Positions 7,890 to 14,610 of a DNA stretch of 64,000 nucleotides are shown piece after piece. A program made the position numbers and the translations under genes. Each line of letters starts with the position of its first letter. Within the stretch, counting starts at the first letter, position 1. The DNA lies in contig CAWAHE010000011.1 in the NCBI GenBank assembly GCA_963781775.1, positions 1 to 64,000 on the forward strand, given 5' to 3'. Source of the DNA: CAVSRC01 sp963781775 (GTDB taxonomy: Bacteria; Pseudomonadota; Alphaproteobacteria; Rhizobiales; Kaistiaceae). Under the pieces are notes generated by a model. It was not told the origin of the DNA, did no database searches, and worked only from the letters and a program-made list of their open reading frames with translations.

Positions 7890-8959
7890 CGCTCGCTTCG
7901 CATTCCGCGCCGGTCGAACTGCAATCAGTCGGCAAGCGCTATGGCAGCGTCGTCGCCGTCGACTCCGTCTCCTTTACGATCGAGGCCGGCACTTTGGTGA
8001 CGCTTCTTGGCCCATCGGGCTGCGGCAAGACGACTACGCTGCGCGCTATTGCCGGTCTTGAGCCGGCAACCTCGGGGCGCATCCTCATTGGCGGTGAGGA
8101 CGTGACCAACCTGCCGCCAAACGCACGGGACGTGTCAATGGTGTTCCAGTCCTACGCGCTTTTCCCGCACATGAGCGTCATCGAGAACGTTTCGTATGGT
8201 CTGGAGACCTCACCGATTTCGAAGCAAGCGCGTCTCGACAAAGCGCGCGAGGGCCTGCGTCTCGTTGGCTTGGAGGGCTACGATCGGCGCTTCCCCTCCG
8301 AGCTTTCCGGAGGCCAGCAGCAGCGCGTCGCAGTCGCCCGTGCGTTGGTGCTTGAGCCGCGCGTGCTGCTCTTCGATGAACCATTGTCGAACCTCGATGC
8401 CAAGCTCCGCCGTCACATGCGCGACGAAATTCGAGATCTTCAGCAGTCGCTCGGCCTGACCTCGGTTTATGTCACGCATGATCAGGAAGAAGCGCTCGCA
8501 GTTTCAGACAAAATAATCGTCATGAACGCAGGAAGAATCGCGCAGGAAGGTACGCCAACCGATCTCTACGAGCGCCCAAATGATGCTTTTGTCGCCGACT
8601 TCATCGGCGGTGCCAACCTGATCCCCTGTGAGCTGACAAACTTCGAAGGCGGAAACGCGCGTGTCCGTCTTGGGTCACTCGACCTCTCACTGGCGCGCGC
8701 CGGCAAAGTTGGCGTAGGCCCTGCGCTCGTCGTGGTGCGCCCAAATTCGGTTGACTTAGCGACGGCGCCCGAAGGGGGCCGCTCGTTCCCTGTGACCGTC
8801 CGCAAGGCCGTGTATCTGGGTGACCATTGGGAATACACGCTGGATTCGGCGGTTGGCGAACTGTTCGTTGTGCAGCCGATCGAGCAACGCTACGCCGAAG
8901 GTTCGACGGTACACGTGGCGCTGTGGCCCGAACGGCTGACGCTCGTGGCCGGGTCGTAG
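7886..8959 (+). CDS. ABC importer ATP-binding subunit (FbpC/PotA type)
   Basis: A 357-residue ATPase. Walker A is GPSGCGKTT (residues 42-50), the Q-loop is VFQSYALF, the signature is LSGGQQQRVAVARAL, Walker B is VLLFDEPLSNLD, and the switch His is in VTHDQEEAL. A C-terminal TOBE-like regulatory domain follows from about residue 240. The start is GTG 7886, four bases inside the permease gene, with AGGGAGGA at 7873-7880; this fits better than the longer upstream frame, which has no conserved sequence. It powers the importer encoded by the two upstream genes. Between its stop and the next gene at 9183 lie about 220 bases in which I see no gene. Confidence 0.9.
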   Translation: MTLASHSAPVELQSVGKRYGSVVAVDSVSFTIEAGTLVTLLGPSGCGKTTTLRAIAGLEPATSGRILIGGEDVTNLPPNARDVSMVFQSYALFPHMSVIENVSYGLETSPISKQARLDKAREGLRLVGLEGYDRRFPSELSGGQQQRVAVARALVLEPRVLLFDEPLSNLDAKLRRHMRDEIRDLQQSLGLTSVYVTHDQEEALAVSDKIIVMNAGRIAQEGTPTDLYERPNDAFVADFIGGANLIPCELTNFEGGNARVRLGSLDLSLARAGKVGVGPALVVVRPNSVDLATAPEGGRSFPVTVRKAVYLGDHWEYTLDSAVGELFVVQPIEQRYAEGSTVHVALWPERLTLVAGS

Positions 8960-9182
8960 GGCGGCCGTTTCGGAGGCTGGTTTTGGCAACTGGCGAGCCC
9001 GATACATTGCTCGATGAGGTGCGGACCGCGACGTCGGCATCGCGTGCCCGCAGGCAGCATCATCGAACCCACTCGGTTGGGCTAGCGCACCACTCTCCGC
9101 AGGCCAGAGTTGCCTTTCCGCCAACACAGTCGCCCAACTGCATTGGACATTTCACTCCTCAATCTCCACCGCCTGCCGGTCG

Positions 9183-9635
9183 CTACCAACGGCGAGACTG
9201 AGCGAAATAGTCCCTGGCCTTCTGACCAAAGGCAACGCGGAGCTGCTGCTCCTCGTCTAATACGAAGCGGCGGGTGATGATGAAAGGGAACACCATCACG
9301 GGCAGGAATGCCGAAACCGCGCCGAGAATGACCGCCCAACCGAGCAGCATCACCGTCATGCCGGTGTAGATCGGATTTCGGTTGAAGCGAAAATGGTACT
9401 CGACCAATAGCACTTCAGGGGTTGTGCGAGGCTCTACAGGTGTCTTCTTCACCAGGAAGAGAGCGGCGGCCGAGCCAGCCCAAATGAAGCCGACCGCGAC
9501 GATACCCCATCCCAGCCAGTCGGGCAGATCGAGCACGGCGAGTGGAACCCGTTTCGCAACGCCCCAGGAGAGCACGGCAGAGCCCAGAAACCAGATCGGC
9601 GGAAGGTCAGGAAAGCCTTTCATGAAGCTCGGCAT
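9183..9635 (-). CDS. ICMT/PEMT-like membrane methyltransferase family protein
   Basis: A 150-residue protein with about four transmembrane stretches. Its C-terminal half carries the pattern of the isoprenylcysteine carboxyl methyltransferase / phospholipid methyltransferase superfamily: RFNRNPIYTGMTVMLLGWA, then an EEQQLRVAFG segment and a final tyrosine plus RRW. Bacterial members methylate lipids or small hydrophobic substrates with SAM, but most are uncharacterised. The start could also be the internal Met at 9623, and neither has a strong ribosome site. It faces away from the integrase remnant and belongs to the accessory segment left of the tRNA. Confidence 0.65.
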   Translation of the reverse strand: MPSFMKGFPDLPPIWFLGSAVLSWGVAKRVPLAVLDLPDWLGWGIVAVGFIWAGSAAALFLVKKTPVEPRTTPEVLLVEYHFRFNRNPIYTGMTVMLLGWAVILGAVSAFLPVMVFPFIITRRFVLDEEQQLRVAFGQKARDYFAQSRRW

Positions 9636-9709
9636 GGCAATTTGGCTGTGCTTTCGCCGGTTTCACCGTAGCCTGGAAATCGTCGAGTGCGAGACGTCGT
9701 GGACAATGG

Positions 9710-10002
9710 ATGCGGGCGGCCATCACCGCCGCCGGCCTCCCCCTCGATTGCAAGCCGCACGGTCTCCGCAAGGCCGCTGGACGACGGTTGGCTGAAGCCG
9801 GGTGTTCGGCGCACGAGATCATGTCCGTGCTCGGCCACAAGACACTCGCCGAAGCAGAACGGTACACACCCACGAGGCCGACCAGAAGCGCCTCGCCACG
9901 GCTGCAGTGTACAAGCTCGAGGGTCAAAAACATGACCAGGTTTCCCAAACCCCGCGACACGGGGTTGGGAAAACGCCAAAAACCAAAAGGAAATCAGGAT
10001 GA
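9710..10002 (+). pseudogene. Tyrosine recombinase (integrase), C-terminal remnant with frameshift
   Basis: Only the C-terminal catalytic part remains: box II (KPHGLRKAAGRRLAEAGCS), the second histidine in LGHKT, and the nucleophile region AERYT. After the tyrosine the frame breaks at ACACAC near 9864; skipping two bases restores HEADQKRLATAAVYKLEG, the usual tail of this subfamily, ending at TGA 10002. Recognisable similarity begins near 9695, and the upstream half with the first catalytic Arg is absent. The stop is 11 bases from the 3' end of tRNA-Glu, the standard position of an integrase next to its attachment site. It cannot be functional as written. Confidence 0.8.
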
Positions 10003-10013
10003 TCAAGGAATCA

Positions 10014-10089
10014 TGGCGCTCCCTAGGGGACTCGAACCCCTGTTTTCGCCGTGAGAGGGCGACGTCCTGGACCGCTAGACGAAGGGAGC
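10014..10089 (-). tRNA. tRNA-Glu (anticodon CTC)
   Basis: Reading the minus strand, a full cloverleaf is seen. The acceptor stem is GCTCCCT/AGGGAGC with discriminator G and an encoded CCA (10014-10016). The anticodon stem TCGCC/GGCGA carries loop CTCTCAC, anticodon CTC. The T-arm is AGGGG-TTCGAGT-CCCCT. The sequence closely follows bacterial tRNA-Glu. A recombinase remnant ends 11 bases from its 3' end, so the tRNA 3' half probably served as an integration site; the gene itself is intact. Confidence 0.97.
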
Positions 10090-10228
10090 GGAGGCCTTCC
10101 GGCGCTTGATGGCGCGGAACGCCTCGATATAGCGGCGGCACCCTGCCCTTGGCAAGACGGCAACCGCGAGCCCGCAGGCATGGTGAGGACACCCGGTTTC
10201 GGCGCTTCGGCGGGCGGCCCCCGATCGG

Positions 10229-10600
10229 CTACGGCGTGACCCGGAACCGGCCGACGACCGCGCCGGACCGCATGTTGACGATGACGATCAGCGCGCCGGC
10301 GCCGTCGTCATAGGTCAGCATCGCCCGGTCCCCGTCGAGAGCCGTTGAGATCAGGCGCGCGCCGGCTGGAACGCCCATTGCCGCCAGCGACAGCGTCGGG
10401 TTGGCGGCGTCGGGCGCCAGCGGCTTTACCGTGGCATCGGCGGTGACGATCCTGTACAGGATCGCCGCGAAGACCGCGAGGATGCCGAGTCCAAGGGTCA
10501 GGCCCGCGATCAGCATCAGCCGGCTCAGCCGCGCCCGCACGCGCTCGACCGCCGGATCGAGCGGCTTCTCGTCGTCATCGAAGGAAGAAGAAGAGGTCAT
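10229..10600 (-). CDS. Small single-span membrane protein (DUF6476-like)
   Basis: A 123-residue protein: an acidic N-terminus with a Ser run (MTSSSSFDDDE), one transmembrane segment around residues 30-55, then a periplasmic part ending GAVVGRFRVTP. It resembles the small family I remember as DUF6476, commonly found beside an RluD-type gene in Hyphomicrobiales; the family name is from memory. The function is unknown. Its ATG (10600-10598) overlaps the ATG of the divergent pseudouridine synthase gene, so the two promoters must lie inside each other's coding region or run through from neighbours. About 140 bases between this gene and the tRNA show no feature. Confidence 0.65.
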   Translation of the reverse strand: MTSSSSFDDDEKPLDPAVERVRARLSRLMLIAGLTLGLGILAVFAAILYRIVTADATVKPLAPDAANPTLSLAAMGVPAGARLISTALDGDRAMLTYDDGAGALIVIVNMRSGAVVGRFRVTP

Positions 10601-11606
10601 GGTGACAAAAGGGCCTGCCGAGACGGTTGAGCTGGCGGTTGATGCCGGCGCGGCGGGCACGCGCCTCGACGCCTGGCTCGCCGGCGCGGTCGCCGATCTC
10701 GGCCGCAACCGCGCCAAGAAGCTGGTCCTCGACGGCCACGTCGCGATCGGCGGCCGGACGATAGTGGAGCCGAAAAGGCCGGTCAAACCGGGCGAGCGCG
10801 TGGTCGTCGATCTGCCGCCGCCCGAGCCTGCCGAGCCCGCCGCCGAGCCGATCCCGCTTGCCATCGTCTATGAGGACGACGACCTCATCGTCATCGACAA
10901 GCCGGCCGGCCTTGTGGTTCATCCCGCCGGCGGGCATCCCGGCGGGACGCTTGTCAACGCGCTCATCGCCCATTGCGGCGCCAGCCTGTCGGGCATCGGC
11001 GGCGTCGCCCGGCCGGGCATCGTGCACCGCCTCGACAAGGACACCACCGGCCTGATGGTGGTCGCCAAGACCGACCGCGCCCATCGCGGCCTCGCCGCGC
11101 AGTTCGCCGACCACGGACGCACCGGACCGCTGGAGCGTGGCTACCTGGCGCTGGTCTGGGGCACGCCCGACCGGCCTCAGGGCACGATCGACCTGCCGCT
11201 CGCCCGCTCGACCCGCAACCGCGAGAAGATCGAAGTGAAGCGCACGGGCGGCCGCGTGGCGATCACCCATTACCGGGTCGAGGCGCAATTCGGCCCCGGT
11301 GACAAACCGCCGGTGGCGGCATTGGTCGAGTGCCAGCTCGAGACCGGCCGCACCCACCAGATCCGCGTGCATATGACAGCGATCGGCCATCCGGTGGTGG
11401 GCGACCGGGCCTACGGGTCCGGCTTCGCCACCAAGGCCACGCTCCTGCCGGAGCCGGCGCGCGGCATTGTCACGGCGTTTCCCCGCCAGGCGCTGCACGC
11501 ATATCTGCTCGGCTTCGAGCACCCGGTAACGGGCAAGGAAATGCGCTTCGAAAGCCCGCTACCCGCGGACATGGCCGCGCTGGTCGACGCCCTTAAGTCA
11601 TTGTGA
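10599..11606 (+). CDS. rluD: RluD-family 23S rRNA pseudouridine synthase
   Basis: A 335-residue enzyme of the RluA/RluD family, which isomerises specific uridines of large-subunit rRNA. An S4 RNA-binding domain lies at the N-terminus (about residues 15-75, LDAWLAGAVADLGRNRAKKLV). The catalytic segment is GIVHRLDKDTTGLMVVAKT, with Asp in RLDKDT, and the family motif LETGRTHQIRVHM follows. Length is typical. ATG 10599 is used; it lies close to a purine-rich AGAGG, so the adjacent GTG 10602 is a possible alternative. The exact paralogue (RluA, RluC or RluD) is inferred from the S4 domain and overall likeness. Expressed divergently from the small membrane protein gene. Confidence 0.85.
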   Translation: MVTKGPAETVELAVDAGAAGTRLDAWLAGAVADLGRNRAKKLVLDGHVAIGGRTIVEPKRPVKPGERVVVDLPPPEPAEPAAEPIPLAIVYEDDDLIVIDKPAGLVVHPAGGHPGGTLVNALIAHCGASLSGIGGVARPGIVHRLDKDTTGLMVVAKTDRAHRGLAAQFADHGRTGPLERGYLALVWGTPDRPQGTIDLPLARSTRNREKIEVKRTGGRVAITHYRVEAQFGPGDKPPVAALVECQLETGRTHQIRVHMTAIGHPVVGDRAYGSGFATKATLLPEPARGIVTAFPRQALHAYLLGFEHPVTGKEMRFESPLPADMAALVDALKSL

Positions 11607-11753
11607 ACAATATTTAATCAAGCGCCGCGCAAAGCAGGCGTGTTTCCGACAAAATCCTACCTATATAACCATCTGCCGCGTGTGCCGCCTGACGGACCGC
11701 GACGGGGAACCCGCCGGGATTGGCCGGGGGTTTGAATAGAGAGGGGCGCTTCC

Positions 11754-12665
11754 ATGGCCCGTACAGCTCTTCCAGCGATTGCCGCCGGTGAATCCGGCCT
11801 CTCGCACTACCTTTCTGAAATTCGCAAGTTTCCGATGCTCGCGCCTGACGAGGAGTACATGCTCGCCAAGCGCTACAAGGAGCATGGCGACCGCGACGCC
11901 GCCCACCGTCTGGTGACCAGCCATCTCCGGCTCGTCGCCAAGATCGCGATGGGCTATCGCGGCTATGGCCTGCCCATCGGCGAAGTCATCTCCGAGGGCA
12001 ACGTCGGCCTGATGCAGGCCGTGCGCCGGTTCGAGCCCGAGAAGGGCTTCCGCCTGGCGACTTACGCAATGTGGTGGATTCGCGCCGCCATCCAGGAATA
12101 CATCCTGCGCTCGTGGAGCCTGGTGAAGATGGGCACCACGGCGAACCAGAAGCGTCTGTTCTTCAACCTGCGCAAGGTCAAGGGCCAGATCCAGGCTCTC
12201 GACGAGGGCGACCTCAAGCCCGAGCAGGTCGATCAGATCGCCACCAAGCTGGGCGTTACCAAGGACGAGGTGATTTCGATGAACCGCCGCCTCGGCGGCG
12301 ACGCCTCGCTCAACGCGCCGCTCAGGAGCGACGGCGAGACCGGCGGCGAGTGGCAGGACTGGCTGGTCGACGACGCGCCGACCCAGGAACAGCGCTTGGC
12401 CGAGAACGAGGAGCTCGACAACCGCCGTCAGCTCCTCAAGGACGCCATGGGCGTGCTCAACGAGCGCGAACGCCGCATCTTCGAGGCGCGCCGCCTCGCC
12501 GAGGATCCGATCACCCTGGAAGACCTGTCGAGCGAGTTCGGCGTCAGCCGCGAGCGCGTCCGCCAGATCGAGGTGCGCGCCTTCGAGAAGGTGCAGAAGG
12601 CCGTGAAGAAAGGCGCCAAGGAACTCGAGGCGCCCCACGCCCAGATCGCGGCGGCCGGCGCCTGA
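11754..12665 (+). CDS. rpoH: RNA polymerase heat-shock sigma factor RpoH
   Basis: A 303-residue sigma-32-type factor. Region 2 contains SEGNVGLMQAVRRFEPEKGFRLATYAMWWIRAAIQEYIL in recognisable blocks, directly followed by the RpoH-box-like QKRLFFNLRKVK, which distinguishes RpoH from other sigma-70 proteins. Region 4 has the helix-turn-helix FGVSRERVRQIEVRAFEKV. It directs core polymerase to heat-shock promoters. GAGAGG lies just upstream of the ATG. The 147-base upstream gap is AT-richer than its surroundings (ATATTTAATC, CTATATAACC) and probably holds the promoter, but I see no convincing -35/-10 pair. Alphaproteobacteria often carry two rpoH copies; only one is in this window. Confidence 0.95.
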   Translation: MARTALPAIAAGESGLSHYLSEIRKFPMLAPDEEYMLAKRYKEHGDRDAAHRLVTSHLRLVAKIAMGYRGYGLPIGEVISEGNVGLMQAVRRFEPEKGFRLATYAMWWIRAAIQEYILRSWSLVKMGTTANQKRLFFNLRKVKGQIQALDEGDLKPEQVDQIATKLGVTKDEVISMNRRLGGDASLNAPLRSDGETGGEWQDWLVDDAPTQEQRLAENEELDNRRQLLKDAMGVLNERERRIFEARRLAEDPITLEDLSSEFGVSRERVRQIEVRAFEKVQKAVKKGAKELEAPHAQIAAAGA

Positions 12666-12666
12666 G

Positions 12667-13632
12667 CTACCGCGGCTCCACGCTGTAGCTGTCTACCGGC
12701 GGCACGGTGTCGATCAGACCGGCGTCTTTCATGAAAGCAGCAAAACGCTCGTAGCGGCCGGCGTCCATCGCCGCCGGCCGCTTGGCGAAGCGCGGCAACG
12801 TCGCGGCGAAGGCCTGGCGGTTCAGGTCGTCGTCGAGGTCGGTGTGCGATTTCAGGAGCATCGCCAGCGCCTCATCCGGATGGTTGGTAAGGAAGATCGT
12901 GGCCTCCTCCACCGCCGCCAGGAATCGGCCCAGACGCGGGTCGTCGCGGAGCTTCGTGCTGGTCACGTAGATCAGCTCGTCATAGGCCGGCACGCCATGC
13001 TCCTCCGGATAGAAGGCGACCGCCGGCTTGCCTTCCAGCGCCAGTTGCACCAGCTCAAAATTGCGATAGCCGTCGATCGCGGCATCCACCTGACCGGACA
13101 TCAGCGCCGTCACCAGGTTGAAATTGACGTTGACCAGGGTCACGTCGGCGGCGGTGAGGCCCGCCGATTTGAGGATGGCGCCAAGATAGGCGTCCTGCAG
13201 ACCGGCGACCGAATAGCCGATCTTCTTGCCCTTGAGATCGGCGAGAGACTTCACCGGCCCGTCCTTCAGCACGATCAGACAGTTGAGCGGCGTTTCGATC
13301 AGCGTGCCGAAGCGCACCAGCGGCAGGCCCTCCTTGATCTGCAGCATGAGGTCCGGCTGGTAGGTGATGGCGACATCGGCCTTGCCGGCGGCGACCAGGC
13401 GCGGCGGCGCGCTCGGATCGGCCGGCGCGACCAGATCGACGTCGAGGCCGTGACGGGCGAAATAGCCACCCTCCTTGGCGATCACCAGCGGCGCGTGATC
13501 GGGATTGACGAACCAGTCGAGCATCACCGTCAGCTTGTCGGCGGCGTGGACCTCAAGTGGAATCAGAAGAGCAAGGATCGTCGCCAAGCCCAGAAGGCGA
13601 TTCACGATTTTCATTTTGCCGGATTCCTTCAT
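12667..13632 (-). CDS. thiY: Thiamine-precursor ABC importer binding protein (ThiY/NMT1 family)
   Basis: A periplasmic binding protein of the NMT1/THI5-like family, about 321 residues. It has a signal peptide (MKIVNRLLGLATILALLIP, cleavage after VHA) and the family start KLTVMLDWFVNPDHAPLVIA. ThiY proteins deliver formylaminopyrimidine or hydroxymethylpyrimidine for thiamine salvage. The ATG at 13632 overlaps the permease stop (ATGA); Met at 13614 would also give a good signal peptide. The gene is the second of an operon under a TPP riboswitch, which is the main support for the thiamine role. It ends one base after the convergent rpoH stop. Confidence 0.85.
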   Translation of the reverse strand: MKESGKMKIVNRLLGLATILALLIPLEVHAADKLTVMLDWFVNPDHAPLVIAKEGGYFARHGLDVDLVAPADPSAPPRLVAAGKADVAITYQPDLMLQIKEGLPLVRFGTLIETPLNCLIVLKDGPVKSLADLKGKKIGYSVAGLQDAYLGAILKSAGLTAADVTLVNVNFNLVTALMSGQVDAAIDGYRNFELVQLALEGKPAVAFYPEEHGVPAYDELIYVTSTKLRDDPRLGRFLAAVEEATIFLTNHPDEALAMLLKSHTDLDDDLNRQAFAATLPRFAKRPAAMDAGRYERFAAFMKDAGLIDTVPPVDSYSVEPR

Positions 13633-14372
13633 TGGGACTCTTCCACCCACGGCGTGAGATTGGCGGTGGCCAGATCGACGACCGCGCGTAGCGCCACCGA
13701 CATGGCGGCAAGCAGGATCAGCGCGGCGAACATCACGTCTGTCTGAGCGCGCGCATTGGCCAGCAGCATGGCGTAGCCAAGGCCGGACGAGGCCCCCACC
13801 CACTCGCCGATCAGCGCCCCGATCGGGGCGTAGACCGCGGCAACGCGGAGGCCGGTGATCAGCGCCGGCAATGCCCCCGGCACGCGCAACAGCGTGACCA
13901 CCTGCCAGCGGCGTGCACCATAAAGCCGCGCCAGGTCGAGCAGGTTGACATCGGTGCGGGCGAGCCCATCGGCGAAGGCCGACGCTACAGGGAAGAAGAT
14001 CGCAACCGTCGCCATCACGACCTTCGAGGCAAGGCCGAAGCCGAACCACAGGGCGAGCAGCGGCGCGATGGCGAAGACCGGGACCGCCTGGCTGACCACC
14101 ATCACCGGCAGCAGGACCCGACGGGTCAGCGGCAGGAAGCTCATGGTCAGCGCCAGGCCGGCGCCCAGCACCGCGCCGGTGACGAAGCCGATCAGGGTCT
14201 CGGTGAGTGTGGTGACGGCATGAACCCGCCAGAGATCCGGACGGTCGACAAGCGCTGCGAACACGCGCACCGGTGGCGGCAGCAGGAAGGGCGGCGGCTG
14301 GAAGATCAGGATCACCGCCTGCCACACGAGCAGCAGGACGACGGCGACGGCCAGCGCGCGCAGCGCCATCAT
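13629..14372 (-). CDS. thiX: Thiamine-precursor ABC importer permease (ThiX-like)
   Basis: A permease of the SsuC/TauC/ThiX family, about 247 residues. It has six hydrophobic helices and the loop DLARLYGARRWQVVTLLRVPGALP that contacts the ATPase. ATG 14372 (MMALRALAVAVVL) is chosen because GGGGGA stands about seven bases upstream; a longer frame reaches back into the leader but has no conserved residues. It lies about 95 bases downstream of the TPP aptamer, so it is the first gene of the regulated operon and is expected to be off when thiamine pyrophosphate is plentiful. No ATPase gene follows in the operon. Confidence 0.85.
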   Translation of the reverse strand: MMALRALAVAVVLLLVWQAVILIFQPPPFLLPPPVRVFAALVDRPDLWRVHAVTTLTETLIGFVTGAVLGAGLALTMSFLPLTRRVLLPVMVVSQAVPVFAIAPLLALWFGFGLASKVVMATVAIFFPVASAFADGLARTDVNLLDLARLYGARRWQVVTLLRVPGALPALITGLRVAAVYAPIGALIGEWVGASSGLGYAMLLANARAQTDVMFAALILLAAMSVALRAVVDLATANLTPWVEESQ

Positions 14373-14466
14373 CGCTCGATTCCCCCGCCCGACAGCACAC
14401 GCAAGGCCATGAACCGTTCGCTCCCGAACGATCCGGACGCATGGGCGAAGCAAGCCGGCGGAGAAA

Positions 14467-14558
14467 GTTCCCGTCCCTTCGCCGGCATGACCCGGATCAG
14501 GTTCGAAGGGTTCGGCCTTCCGGCCATCTCAGCTCGACGACGAGCACCCCTCGGAACG
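14467..14558 (-). promoter_or_regulatory. TPP riboswitch (THI box)
   Basis: On the minus strand all hallmark blocks appear in order: GAGGGGTGCT, then CTGAGAT, then ACCCTT, GAACCTGATCCGGGT and ATGCCGGCGAAGGGA, closed by a P1 stem pairing GTTCC with GGAAC. This is the standard two-armed aptamer that binds thiamine pyrophosphate. It lies upstream of the permease/binding-protein pair on the same strand. The roughly 95 bases to the start codon form the expression platform. The ribosome site GGGGGA could be masked, but I could not fold it by eye. Confidence 0.95.
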
Positions 14559-14610
14559 GGCGGAGATTACAGGCTTGCCGACCGGCGGCAAGCGCTTTTC
14601 GGAATGGCTG

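Noticed and set aside
4575..8959. Iron(III) importer
   Set aside because: The family likeness fits, but the iron-binding Tyr pair is not evident and neighbours are sugar-phosphate-type enzymes; left open rather than called iron.
8960..9182. Possible small gene after the ABC ATPase
   Set aside because: Open frames here are short and overlap noise from the methyltransferase gene; no ribosome site or conserved pattern.
11607..11753. rpoH promoter
   Set aside because: AT-rich hexamers such as TATATA are present, but no -35 at an acceptable spacing; not listed as a feature.
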